Source of the DNA: an uncultured Flavobacteriales bacterium
Lineage (GTDB): Bacteria > Bacteroidota > Bacteroidia > Flavobacteriales_D > Parvicellaceae
Reading direction: 5' to 3'
Length of the DNA: 64,000 nucleotides
Assembly: GCA_913030835.1 (NCBI GenBank)
Contig: CAJWDP010000005.1
Coordinates: 1-64,000, forward strand
Positions within the stretch are counted from its first letter, which is position 1, and each line of letters opens with the position of its first letter. The notes beneath the pieces were generated by a model. The model ran no database searches and was not told the origin of the DNA. It saw only the letters and a program-made list of their open reading frames with translations. A program made the translations under genes and the position numbers. Shown here piece after piece: positions 9,066 to 17,145 of the stretch.

Positions 9066-9095
9066 TGTATTCTGCCCTATTCGCGGAATCAGATA

Positions 9096-9103
9096 TAAAT
9101 ATA
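9096..9103 (-). promoter_or_regulatory. Probable -7 box of the zwf-pgl-edd-eda promoter
   Basis: On the minus strand the sequence reads TATATTTA, seven of eight bases of TAnnTTTG, 30 nt before the zwf ATG. Exactly 20 bases upstream lies TTATTG, which fits a -33 TTG element at the typical Bacteroidota spacing. That TTATTG is also the outer half-site of the palindrome 9109-9129, so a bound repressor would cover the promoter. Confidence 0.5.
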
Positions 9104-9108
9104 CAACC

Positions 9109-9129
9109 TTATTGTATATCAAACAATAA
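9109..9129 (-). promoter_or_regulatory. 21-bp palindromic operator candidate, copy 2 (zwf promoter)
   Basis: TTATTGTAT-ATC-AAACAATAA (plus-strand reading) has the same arms as copy 1 at 3538; only the 3-bp centre differs. It lies 43 nt upstream of the zwf ATG and spans the space between the putative -33 and -7 elements, the classic position for a repressor. Confidence 0.6.
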
Positions 9130-9286
9130 GCTAAATTAAATAATTGTTAAAAGTGATCTACTTTATTAGAGTCTTTCCTCGAATGTTATATGAAAAATCT
9201 CCATTTTTAATGTTTTTTATGTGTTTTCTGTGAACTTTTAGTCGTTTTTGGCTCATTTTTTATCTTTTTTCAATAGTTCACTATTT

Positions 9287-10222
9287 TCACCTTTTTTGAC
9301 TAACCTCTTTGTTCAAAGGGTAATCCAGCACATTAGTAATCAATAATTTTCTGGATTTCCAATACCTGTCATAATCAGTGGTTATGTGCACACCTTTCGA
9401 AATGCAATGAATAATTTTCAATTTGCCATCCTGATTTTCGAACACAATACCGGCATGATAAGCCCTGTGCCCTTTTGAAGATCTTGTACCAAAGAGAATT
9501 ACATCACCGGTTTGTGCAGCATTCTCACTTACCTCCTGACCCAAGTATGAAATTTTGTTTGCGTTATGGGGAAGCTTTACCCCAACCTGTTGAAATACAT
9601 ATTTCACATATCCGGAACAGTCAAAACCAGAAGGTGATTCCCCTGCCCACTTGTAAGGAACCCCAATATATTTCTGAGCAATCCATTTTATAGAATCCCT
9701 CTTTTTACCCGAATGACGAACAGGTAAAATCGTAGATGTACTTTTGCTTCTGGAAATAGAATATTGTTTACGAATCAAACCGGCAAATTCAGGTAGCGAA
9801 TCACCGAACAGCTGTAAATAATCTTCAGATAGCTTCAATGCTTTTTTACGATTCAACGTAGACAAGTAGCTCACTTTAGATTCCACTAATATTCTGATCG
9901 GCTCTATTTCATTCGAAAGTTGACTCCACTTTGAACCTTCTTTATCTCTAGATTTTGCCTGCTTGAGATAATATACAGCTTTACCATAGCGCCCGGCATT
10001 ATTAGATTGCTGGTACATCTGGTAATAACCAAGCGCCAGGAAATAATAAGGGACCGGATCTCTGGTATTTTTAACCTTCCACTTTGAGGCTTTTTTTAGA
10101 AGTCTTAGAGGATTTTCCTTTTCGTAAATGGAATACAACCGATCATAGCTTTTCGATTGGCTCCAACACACAATAGAACAAGAATACAAAAGCAAGGTGG
10201 CAAGTACAACAATTGCTTTCAT
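9287..10222 (-). CDS. Secreted NlpC/P60 cell-wall peptidase with N-terminal helical region
   Basis: The 311-residue product begins with a hydrophobic signal (LATLLLYSCSIVCWSQ), has a TPR-like helical region (about 25-150: YYFLALGYYQM, AVYYLKQAKSRD) and a C-terminal NlpC/P60 domain (about 175-300). The catalytic triad is visible: Cys202 in SGFDCSGYVKYVF, His256 in YHAGIV and His272 in IIHCISKG. Such enzymes cleave peptidoglycan stem peptides in the periplasm or outside. Whether the N-terminus is a lipobox (LYSC at residue 15) or an ordinary signal peptide is open. It stands alone; a 16-bp palindrome lies just before its start. Confidence 0.9.
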   Translation of the reverse strand: MKAIVVLATLLLYSCSIVCWSQSKSYDRLYSIYEKENPLRLLKKASKWKVKNTRDPVPYYFLALGYYQMYQQSNNAGRYGKAVYYLKQAKSRDKEGSKWSQLSNEIEPIRILVESKVSYLSTLNRKKALKLSEDYLQLFGDSLPEFAGLIRKQYSISRSKSTSTILPVRHSGKKRDSIKWIAQKYIGVPYKWAGESPSGFDCSGYVKYVFQQVGVKLPHNANKISYLGQEVSENAAQTGDVILFGTRSSKGHRAYHAGIVFENQDGKLKIIHCISKGVHITTDYDRYWKSRKLLITNVLDYPLNKEVSQKR

Positions 10223-10235
10223 ACTTATGTAATCA

Positions 10236-10251
10236 CCGTTTTTTAAAACGG
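10236..10251. repeat. 16-bp perfect inverted repeat before the NlpC/P60 gene
   Basis: CCGTTTT-TT-AAAACGG is a perfect dyad with 7-bp arms. It lies 13 nt upstream of the minus-strand ATG at 10222, so it falls either in the promoter or in the mRNA leader. It has no following T-run on the minus strand, so it does not look like a terminator; operator or leader hairpin are the options. Confidence 0.4.
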
Positions 10252-10342
10252 AACACTATATGATCAATTCAACTCTTGTATCTACTTATTACTATTCGAT
10301 GAATAGCTCTTTTTATTCGACGTACTGTTTTTTTATGTAGAC

Positions 10343-10350
10343 TAATTTTG
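10343..10350 (+). promoter_or_regulatory. Bacteroidota -7 box upstream of the FG-GAP/ASPIC gene
   Basis: TAATTTTG is an exact TAnnTTTG match about 100 nt before the first ATG of the downstream gene. No clear -33 TTG at 19-21 nt is present, and the region is AT-rich, so a chance match is possible. Confidence 0.35.
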
Positions 10351-10450
10351 TCTTTAGTGCAAAATTTTGTACTTTGAGTGAAACGCCACAGCAGCAATTC
10401 GTCGATTCCACAAGTTTTAAACCAAATATTATTTGGTTTTACTGGAATTG

Positions 10451-13400
10451 ATGTCTTGCTCTTACACTCTACCGCCTATGTTTCATTTGTACTCAAATTC
10501 CAAGGAATGCCCGCGTTATAATGGGCTATTGACAAGTATTGTTTCAATCCTATTTATACTCTGCTTTTGCTGTGGCTCAGAATCCACAGCTTCCTCCAAT
10601 CCAGACAGCTCAGCTGCACAAAGCAAGTCCAAAACTTTATTCAGATTAGTAAGTCCATCGGAGTCGGGAATTCATTTCTCCAACCAATTGAATGAAACCA
10701 ACGACATTAATTATTATCAATGGGATTATTTGTACAATGGCGGAGGATCAGCTATTGGAGATCTGGATAATGATGGCCTGCCCGAAGTTTATTTTACAGG
10801 AACAATATCAGGTGATAAGCTCTATAAAAACAAAGGCAACCTTTCCTTTGAAGACATCACCGACGACGCCGGAATTGGAGGCAGAGGCGGACTAAAAACC
10901 GGTGTGACGATGGTCGATATCAACAACGATGGTCTATTGGACATATATGTCTGCAGATCCGGTTTCTTTAAAGATGAACGCACACATGAGAATTTACTTT
11001 ACATAAATCAAGGTAATCTTAAGTTCGAGGAAAGGGCAGCTGAATATGGCTTAAATGATAATGGGAATTCCATTCACGCGGGTTTTTTTGACTATGACAT
11101 GGATGGGGATCTCGATTGTTATATCACGGGACATCCAGAATTTCGATTGACGTACAAACAACTATTTGCTGGTATTTCGAATCCGAGTGACAAGTATAGT
11201 GACAAACTGTACAGAAACGACGATGGTCAATTCATTAACGTATCAAAAATTGCTGGCATTCAAAATTTCGGACATGGTCTGGGCTTAGGCATAAGTGACA
11301 TCAACAACGATGGCAAAACAGACGTGTATGTAGCCAATGACTTTCAAATTCCAGATTACTTCTATGTCAATCAGGGCAACGGAACTTTTGCAGACCAAAT
11401 GAAGCAATCATTCCCTCACTGTCCATACTTTGCTATGGGCACAGATATTGCTGACTTCAACAACGATGGTTTGTTGGACCTATTTATTGTTGAAATGCTC
11501 GCTGCCGATAACAAACGTAAAAAGACCAATATGGCTCCAATGAATCCAGATCTTTTTTGGAAACATGTGGATGCAGGATTTCACTACCAGTACATGCGGA
11601 ACGCATTGCAATTAAACAATGGCAATGGCACTTTTACTGACATCGCTGATTTTGCCGGCATAAGAAATACAGACTGGAGCTGGGCTCCTGTTTTTGCAGA
11701 TCTGGATAATGATGGGCTAAAAGACATTATTGTAACCAATGGATATGTCCGCGATGTTCAAGACAAAGATTATTTAAATAAAACATCAGACATTGCCGCC
11801 TCCAAAGGTGGTTCTCTCTCCTTTGAAGAATTGCGAGACCACATGATCAGCACACCTTTGGCCAACTATGCTTATCGAAACGCTGGCGGTTATCGATTCG
11901 ATGACAAATCGGAAGATTGGGGATTCAATTTCTCCGGATATTCTAATGGCGCTGCACTTGGTGATTTGGATGCTGATGGTGATCTGGATATCGTAGTAAA
12001 CAACTATTTTGACCCGGCATGCGTTTACGAAAACACAACATCAGACAATCATAACAACAGCTATATTCGAATCAAATTTGAGGGACCCACAAAAAATATC
12101 AATGGTCTTGGAACAAAAGTAACTATCCACACCAGCGACAGCATTCAATTTCAGGAATTTCAAGTTACGAGAGGTTTTCAATCCTGTATGGAACCCTGTT
12201 TGCACTTCGGGCTTGGAAAACAGAAACAAATTGATCGAATAGAGGTCACATGGGCAGACGGAAATGAACAGACCTTAGAGAACGTCGTAGCAAATCAGCT
12301 TTTACTTGTTCGGCATTCCGATGCAGAGATCAAGATGAAGACAGAAGAACAAGAAAAGACAGGTCTTTTCAGGCCTGTAGGACCAAGCAGCGGATCTATT
12401 TTCACCCACAGGGAAAATGATTTCAATGATTATGAAAGAGAAATCTTGCTTCCACATAAAATGTCGCAATGGGGACCTGCTTTAGCACAAGGAGATGTAG
12501 ACGGTGACGGACTGGATGATTTTTATGTTGGAGGTGCTGCAGGCCAGCCCGGAATACTTTTTATACAAGATGGGCCACTCAATCTTACTACCATTTCCAC
12601 TCCAACGTGGACCGCGGATGCAGCTCATGAAGACGTTGCCGCTCACTTTTTTGATGTGGATGGTGACGGAGATCAGGATCTATACGTGGTAAGCGGAGGC
12701 AACGAATTTGATGGCTCCTCAACGTTGCTCCAGGACAGACTCTATCTCAATAATGGGGATCGAACATTTAAGCGATCATCGGGCTCATTACCTACCATGT
12801 TAACAAGTGGTGGTGTTGTATGCAGTGCAGACTTTGATGGTGACAACGATGCTGACCTATTTGTTGGAGGAAGAGTAACACCTGGAAAATATCCGGTCGC
12901 ACCCCGCAGTTACATTTTAGAAAACGTCAACGGTAAATTCAATGACGTCACCGAGCAAGCTGCTCCTGAGTTGTTAAAACCAGGACTTATCACTTCAGCG
13001 AAATGGACCGATTTTAATTCAGACAGCCAACCAGACCTGATTTTAGCCGGTGAATGGACCGGAATTTTGGTCTTTAAAAATAGTGGAGGCAAACTTAAAA
13101 ATCAATCCAAAAAGCTTGAGCTGGACCAGCATGTAGGCTGGTGGTTCGATATTCATGAAACAGACATAGATAATGATGGTGATCCTGATTATGTTCTTGG
13201 TAACCTGGGGTTGAATTATAAGTACAGAGCAACGAATGAGGAGCCATTTCACATCTATTGTCACGACTTTGATCACACTGGAAATTTGGATATTGTTTTG
13301 GGATATTACAATTCCGGGGAGTGCTTTCCCGTCCGAGGCCGACAATGTTCCAGTCAGCAAATGCCATTTATAAAAAAGAAATTCCCTACGTATAATGCCT

Positions 13401-13858
13401 TTGGGGAAGCCAACCTGTTTGACATCTATGGAGAGCATCTGGATACGGCGCTTCATTACGCCGCAAATGATTTTGCATCTTCCCTGCTCATTAATGAAGG
13501 AGATGGAACATTCACACTAAAGCCTTTACCAACAGAAATACAATTTGCTCCTGTGATGGCAACGGTTAGCGATGATTTCAACCGAGACGGGCATCAAGAT
13601 TTGTTTGTTGCCGGAAACCTCCATGTTTCTGAGGTAGAAACTCCCAGAGCAGACGGAGGTACAGGTAAAATTTTATTGGGTAAAGGGAATGGTGAGTTCC
13701 AAGTGCTTGGAATTAAAGAGGCTGGAATATTTACAGCACGTGACGTTCGTAATGTTGCTTTGTTGTCCACAGGAAAAGGAAATCCCGGCATGATCGTAAC
13801 AGCGAATAACAACAGCGGTGTTCAGTTGTTTCTGCAGAATAAATTAGCCGGAAAGTGA
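10451..13858 (+). CDS. Large FG-GAP/VCBS repeat protein with ASPIC/UnbV domain (CRTAC1-like), secreted
   Basis: Starts at ATG 10451 or 10478 are possible; the second leaves a tidy signal (SIVSILFILCFCCGSE), with a cysteine that may be lipidated. The roughly 1130-residue protein carries about fourteen calcium-binding-like FG-GAP motifs of the form DxDxDGxxD (DLDNDGLPEVYF, DINNDGLLDIYV, DVDGDGLDDFYV and others), building one or two beta-propellers. Between the two groups lies an ASPIC/UnbV segment (FQVTRGFQS...HFGLGKQ...EVTWADGNEQTL). Homologues are abundant in Bacteroidota and often accompany SusCD loci, but their role is unknown; adhesion or carbohydrate binding at the cell surface is the usual guess. 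No sorting domain is seen at the C-terminus, which agrees with lipid anchoring. Confidence 0.9.
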   Translation: MSCSYTLPPMFHLYSNSKECPRYNGLLTSIVSILFILCFCCGSESTASSNPDSSAAQSKSKTLFRLVSPSESGIHFSNQLNETNDINYYQWDYLYNGGGSAIGDLDNDGLPEVYFTGTISGDKLYKNKGNLSFEDITDDAGIGGRGGLKTGVTMVDINNDGLLDIYVCRSGFFKDERTHENLLYINQGNLKFEERAAEYGLNDNGNSIHAGFFDYDMDGDLDCYITGHPEFRLTYKQLFAGISNPSDKYSDKLYRNDDGQFINVSKIAGIQNFGHGLGLGISDINNDGKTDVYVANDFQIPDYFYVNQGNGTFADQMKQSFPHCPYFAMGTDIADFNNDGLLDLFIVEMLAADNKRKKTNMAPMNPDLFWKHVDAGFHYQYMRNALQLNNGNGTFTDIADFAGIRNTDWSWAPVFADLDNDGLKDIIVTNGYVRDVQDKDYLNKTSDIAASKGGSLSFEELRDHMISTPLANYAYRNAGGYRFDDKSEDWGFNFSGYSNGAALGDLDADGDLDIVVNNYFDPACVYENTTSDNHNNSYIRIKFEGPTKNINGLGTKVTIHTSDSIQFQEFQVTRGFQSCMEPCLHFGLGKQKQIDRIEVTWADGNEQTLENVVANQLLLVRHSDAEIKMKTEEQEKTGLFRPVGPSSGSIFTHRENDFNDYEREILLPHKMSQWGPALAQGDVDGDGLDDFYVGGAAGQPGILFIQDGPLNLTTISTPTWTADAAHEDVAAHFFDVDGDGDQDLYVVSGGNEFDGSSTLLQDRLYLNNGDRTFKRSSGSLPTMLTSGGVVCSADFDGDNDADLFVGGRVTPGKYPVAPRSYILENVNGKFNDVTEQAAPELLKPGLITSAKWTDFNSDSQPDLILAGEWTGILVFKNSGGKLKNQSKKLELDQHVGWWFDIHETDIDNDGDPDYVLGNLGLNYKYRATNEEPFHIYCHDFDHTGNLDIVLGYYNSGECFPVRGRQCSSQQMPFIKKKFPTYNAFGEANLFDIYGEHLDTALHYAANDFASSLLINEGDGTFTLKPLPTEIQFAPVMATVSDDFNRDGHQDLFVAGNLHVSEVETPRADGGTGKILLGKGNGEFQVLGIKEAGIFTARDVRNVALLSTGKGNPGMIVTANNNSGVQLFLQNKLAGK

Positions 13859-14183
13859 AACTTAACGATTAGAAACTGAATCCAAAGTTTCAACTTGCCC
13901 CTGATTCTACTTTGTTAAATATATTCTGTCTTTTAATCAAGGAACCCTGCTATTTGAACCAACACGTGCAATCTTAACAAGGCAAATTTTCCTCTTAATC
14001 CAATACAAAACGTCCAAAATCGATCCATTTTGTAGCATTTCAGTTTCCCAACGTGAAACTCGCTAAATCTCCCATTTGGAAAGGGTTTCAGACTTTTCAG
14101 AAAGAATATTCCCATATATGGAAATCTTCACTTAACTACAGCCGATCTAGGCGGTATACTTGCTTAACCAAACACAAGAAAGC
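13859..14183. other. 325-base intergenic region with two GAAACT/AGTTTC dyads
   Basis: No gene is supported here. The hexamer GAAACT and its complement AGTTTC form two separate inverted repeats: 13872-13877 with 13886-13891 (8-nt loop) and 14042-14047 with 14055-14060 (7-nt loop, opposite order). A -7-like TATACTTG (14155-14162) precedes the next gene. A short minus-strand open frame of 60 codons has no recognisable features and is not called. Confidence 0.5.
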
Positions 14184-14663
14184 ATGAATACAGTTAAGAA
14201 CATAGCAATCAAAAGTCTTCTTCAAGGAATCGGAATCACAGCTGTTCTTATTCTATTTACTAATGTTTTTTACAGCCAGTCGATTACTTCCTCTGAACGA
14301 GGAACGGTAACCTACCGAATTATCGCTCATAAAGCGAATGAAACGGCAATCGTAAGTACCTCGAACACGGCGAATCTTAAGAAATCTACTTCTTTATTTA
14401 TGCCTACCGCATTTACTCCGGATTCTGATGGGATCAATGATCAGTTCGGAGCCAAAGGAATTAATGTAAGAGATTTTCACCTGGAAGTATTCAACCGCTG
14501 GGGAGAGAAGATATTCGAAAGTACAGATATCAATACGCACTGGGATGGAACTTATCAAGGCAGCGCTGCTCAACAGGGGTCGTATGTATACAATGTGACT
14601 GCTTATGATATGGAAACCAACGAAAATATTTCAACTGCTGGAACAGTTGCTCTACTTAGATAA
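14184..14663 (+). CDS. Minimal CHU_C (gliding-associated, T9SS type B) sorting-domain protein
   Basis: The ATG at 14184 gives 159 residues: a signal peptide or membrane anchor (GITAVLILFTNVFYSQS), about 45 residues without recognisable domain, and a complete CHU_C/TIGR04131 domain (about 73-159) with FMPTAFTPDSDGINDQFG, LEVFNRWGEKIFES, HWDGTYQG and GSYVYNVTAYD. This domain normally forms the last 80-90 residues of very large adhesins such as SprB and targets them to T9SS and a PorP/SprF partner. Here almost nothing precedes it. The PorP/SprF gene follows at once, matching the sprB-sprF pairing. It could be a truncated adhesin remnant, a free-standing subunit, or a plug; the reading frame is intact, so I call a functional gene. 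Confidence 0.88.
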   Translation: MNTVKNIAIKSLLQGIGITAVLILFTNVFYSQSITSSERGTVTYRIIAHKANETAIVSTSNTANLKKSTSLFMPTAFTPDSDGINDQFGAKGINVRDFHLEVFNRWGEKIFESTDINTHWDGTYQGSAAQQGSYVYNVTAYDMETNENISTAGTVALLR

Positions 14664-14700
14664 GCCAAAACTTGCACCCTACAAAAGTCTGTCCATTATG

Positions 14701-14730
14701 AAAAAGCCCCGATTCTGGGGCTTTTTGCTT
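14701..14730 (+). terminator. Rho-independent terminator after the CHU_C gene
   Basis: The 10-bp perfect stem AAAAAGCCCC / GGGGCTTTTT with a GATTCT loop lies 37 nt after the stop codon. Outer sequences CCTACAAAAG (14678) and CTTTGTAGG (14728) can pair and enclose it. It separates the CHU_C gene from its PorP/SprF partner, which then has its own -7 box. Confidence 0.9.
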
Positions 14731-14808
14731 TGTAGGAGCAACGGGTTCACTTGGAAACCGATTTGGGCATTTGGGAAATTCCCCCTTCTATAGCCCTACT
14801 TACGGGCG

Positions 14809-14816
14809 TACATTTG
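14809..14816 (+). promoter_or_regulatory. Bacteroidota -7 box of the porP/sprF-like gene
   Basis: TACATTTG is an exact TAnnTTTG match 24 nt before the ATG at 14841 and lies after the strong terminator at 14701, where a promoter is needed. A -33 TTG at proper spacing is not obvious. Confidence 0.5.
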
Positions 14817-14840
14817 AATAAACCTAAACAAACACCGAAA

Positions 14841-15791
14841 ATGAGAGCATTACTAACAACATTCATCGCACTACTGGTCGCACTGACCGGTTTCGCTCAG
14901 GATGCTCATTTCACCCAGTTCTATGCGAACCCCATTTATCTGAATCCTGCTCTTGCAGGAGTAAGAGGTTGCCCTACGGTGACTATGAACTATCGAAATC
15001 AATGGCCAGGGATCAAAGATGCCTATACGACTTACAGTACTTCTTTCGATCAATACTCAGAAAAGCTCAACGGTGGAGTTGGATTCAACATATTACACGA
15101 TCGTGCAGGAAGCGGACGATTGAAAACAACTGCAGCCAGTGCAGTGTATGCCTATCAGTATCAGCTAAGCAAGAAGGTTACGGTAAAATTCGGAGGTAAA
15201 GCCACTTTCGTGAATAAGAGCATCGACTGGAACCAATTGGTATTCGGAGATATGATCGATGCAAGAGAAGGTGTGATTTATGAAACACAACAATCATTCG
15301 GAGAGCCGGTCAATTATTTTGACTTCTCAGCGGGAGCCATGGTCTTTGCCGATTACTTCTTTGGTGGATTTGTTGTGGATCATCTTACTCAGCCTGCTGA
15401 GGGATTGCTTGATCGGTATGCTACTTCTCTGCCCAGAAAATATACCCTCCACGCAGGAGCCAACATCCCATTGGGTAAAATGTGGAAGAAAGATCGGTCG
15501 ATCTCTCCGAACATAATGGTCACCAAGCAAAACGAATTCACCCAGGTAAATATGGGACTGTATTTGAGAATGCGAGAGCTTGTAGTAGGCGGATGGTACC
15601 GAAACAACGACAGCTTTATCGTATTGGCCGGGGTTGAAACCGAGAAATTCAAATTTGCTTATTCCTACGATGTAAGCACATCGGGAATATTGAGACAGAC
15701 ATTGGGCTCACACGAGCTTTCTTACACCGCTTACCTGCCTTGTAAGAAGAAACAAAAGAAAGTAAGAAAACTGTATTGTCCGGTTTTCTAA
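14841..15791 (+). CDS. PorP/SprF-family outer-membrane protein (T9SS-associated)
   Basis: From the ATG at 14841 the product has 316 residues with a signal peptide (FIALLVALTGFAQ) directly followed by the family hallmark DAHFTQFYANPIYLNPALAG, then YRNQWPGI and a beta-barrel-like body (GGVGFNILHDRAG, FDFSAGAMVFADYFFGGFV). PorP/SprF proteins are outer-membrane barrels that help secrete or anchor proteins carrying CHU_C (type B) sorting domains, and genes are usually paired. The preceding 159-residue CHU_C protein is its evident partner. The C-terminal basic tail (KKKQKKVRKLY) is slightly unusual. Because several PorP paralogues exist per genome I do not assign porP or sprF. Confidence 0.93.
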   Translation: MRALLTTFIALLVALTGFAQDAHFTQFYANPIYLNPALAGVRGCPTVTMNYRNQWPGIKDAYTTYSTSFDQYSEKLNGGVGFNILHDRAGSGRLKTTAASAVYAYQYQLSKKVTVKFGGKATFVNKSIDWNQLVFGDMIDAREGVIYETQQSFGEPVNYFDFSAGAMVFADYFFGGFVVDHLTQPAEGLLDRYATSLPRKYTLHAGANIPLGKMWKKDRSISPNIMVTKQNEFTQVNMGLYLRMRELVVGGWYRNNDSFIVLAGVETEKFKFAYSYDVSTSGILRQTLGSHELSYTAYLPCKKKQKKVRKLYCPVF

Positions 15792-15843
15792 AGAAGTTAG
15801 TAGTAACACGTTTTATAACCAGGTGGTGCTGGTAGTTAGGTAG

Positions 15844-15884
15844 AAAAAAGGGGAGCTTAGGATGCAAGCTCCCCTTTTTATTTC
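15844..15884. terminator. Bidirectional rho-independent terminator
   Basis: A stem AAAAAGGGGAGCTT / AAGCTCCCCTTTTT with a 7-nt loop lies between the convergent porP/sprF-like and M48 genes. Its core AAAAAGGGGAGC is identical to the terminator at 4528. Confidence 0.9.
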
Positions 15885-15906
15885 CTTGATCGATTTAATC
15901 AATACT

Positions 15907-16686
15907 TCAATGAATGTGATTGTCGATTTCCGGGATAAATTCCTCAATATCCTTCACCCTTCTCTCGTCACTAGGGTGCGTGCTTAATAGCTCCGGCACA
16001 TGACCACCATTGGCCGCCATTTTTTTCCAAAAATTGATCGCATGGCTAGGATCGTAACCGGCCATTTTCATATACACCAATCCGATCTTATCCGATTCCG
16101 TTTCATGTACTCTCGAAAATTTTAACACACCAAGCTGAGAGCCGATTCCGGCATAGTACAATAAGTGCTGTTTATCCTCCGCTGTTGTACCCTGTAAAAC
16201 CCCCAAAGCAACCTGAACCCCCATTCCTTGGCTCATTCGTTCATTTCCATGCCGAGCAATCGCATGCGCAATTTCATGCCCCATAATCGCAGCGAGTTCA
16301 TCGTCCGTGTCTACCAAGTCCAAAATTCCCGTATATACGACTACTAAACCTCCTGGCATGCACCAGGCATTAATAGTTGGGTCCTCTACCGTATTGAACC
16401 GCCATTCAAAATTCTCAACTCGTTTTAGCAGATGGTGCTTCGTTAAATGTTGAATTGCCGCCTCCTTAATTTTATTTCCCACTGAAAGCACTCTTTGAGC
16501 ACGAGGATCTGATACAGGTAGGACTTGGGCGTCTGCCAAAAATTGTTCGTAAGAAGTTTTACTCATACTGATCAGCTGTTCCTCGGGCAACAATTTCAAT
16601 TGTTTCCGATCTGTAATAGGAACTTTTGCACACGAGACAAAGAAGATTAGAATACACGACAAGTTTAGAATTGACAATGGTTTCAT
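15907..16686 (-). CDS. M48-family metallopeptidase lipoprotein
   Basis: Starting at the ATG at 16686 gives a lipoprotein signal ending in FFVSC (Cys19); the longer open frame overlaps clpS. The 259-residue product has the zinc motif HEIAH at 137-141 (AAIMGHEIAHAIARHGNERM) and the downstream third ligand region HETESDKIGLVYM. This is the periplasmic LoiP/YcaL-like M48 group, which degrades misfolded outer-membrane or periplasmic proteins. The protein ends soon after the catalytic domain, without TPRs, so it is not the long BepA type. It lies after clpS with a 46-nt gap. Confidence 0.93.
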   Translation of the reverse strand: MKPLSILNLSCILIFFVSCAKVPITDRKQLKLLPEEQLISMSKTSYEQFLADAQVLPVSDPRAQRVLSVGNKIKEAAIQHLTKHHLLKRVENFEWRFNTVEDPTINAWCMPGGLVVVYTGILDLVDTDDELAAIMGHEIAHAIARHGNERMSQGMGVQVALGVLQGTTAEDKQHLLYYAGIGSQLGVLKFSRVHETESDKIGLVYMKMAGYDPSHAINFWKKMAANGGHVPELLSTHPSDERRVKDIEEFIPEIDNHIH

Positions 16687-16732
16687 GATTCGGAATAAAC
16701 TAATGATTACTGTTCGACAAAAAAGATGCCAC

Positions 16733-17008
16733 CTATTCAATTTCCACTGTAAGTCCTTTATTCAGCAATGCTGAACAAACGGGCTCTAGCTCGTCATACG
16801 TGCCAGATTTCACCTGGCACTTTCCTGTATAATGAACCAAATACGCACACTGTTCTGCCTGTAGATGCCGATGCTTACAATATTTGACCAGCTGCTTGAT
16901 CACAAAATCAAAGGTGTTCACATCGTCATTGTACAACACAATGTTTCTAATATCAATTAATTGCTCTAATTCCTTGATATCTATTTCTTCCTGTGTATCT
17001 GTGCTCAT
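16733..17008 (-). CDS. clpS: ATP-dependent Clp protease adaptor ClpS
   Basis: The 91-residue protein has the ClpS core: RNIVLYNDDVNTFDFVIKQL (Asn-Asp-Asp contact segment), HLQAEQCAYLVHYTGKCQV and the end LNKGLTVEIE. ClpS delivers proteins with destabilising N-terminal residues to ClpAP and blocks other substrates. An acidic N-terminal extension of about 20 residues (STDTQEEIDIKELEQL) is as expected for the ClpA-binding tail. It precedes the M48 protease gene, making a small proteolysis cluster. Confidence 0.93.
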   Translation of the reverse strand: MSTDTQEEIDIKELEQLIDIRNIVLYNDDVNTFDFVIKQLVKYCKHRHLQAEQCAYLVHYTGKCQVKSGTYDELEPVCSALLNKGLTVEIE

Positions 17009-17145
17009 TGGTTGAAGCGTCTGTTTTTTCGTTCCTTAATTTTAAAGAAAAATTAGATAGGTTCATGAATCGAAAGCCAATATTTTTGGACTTATTGAAG
17101 ATTCTGACCTCGATAATGCTGGAAAATGACAACTACGGGAAAGGA

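Noticed and set aside
9272-9285. AATAGT-TC-ACTATT palindrome just after the NlpC/P60 stop codon
   Set aside because: The stem is AT-rich and weak with no clear run of T on the minus strand immediately after it; not enough for a terminator call.
13933-14115. Minus-strand open frame of 60 codons in the intergenic region
   Set aside because: No homology recognised and no promoter; length is expected by chance.
14112-14121. CCATATATGG palindrome resembling a CArG box
   Set aside because: CArG boxes are eukaryotic SRF sites; in an AT-rich intergenic region a 10-bp palindrome is expected by chance.
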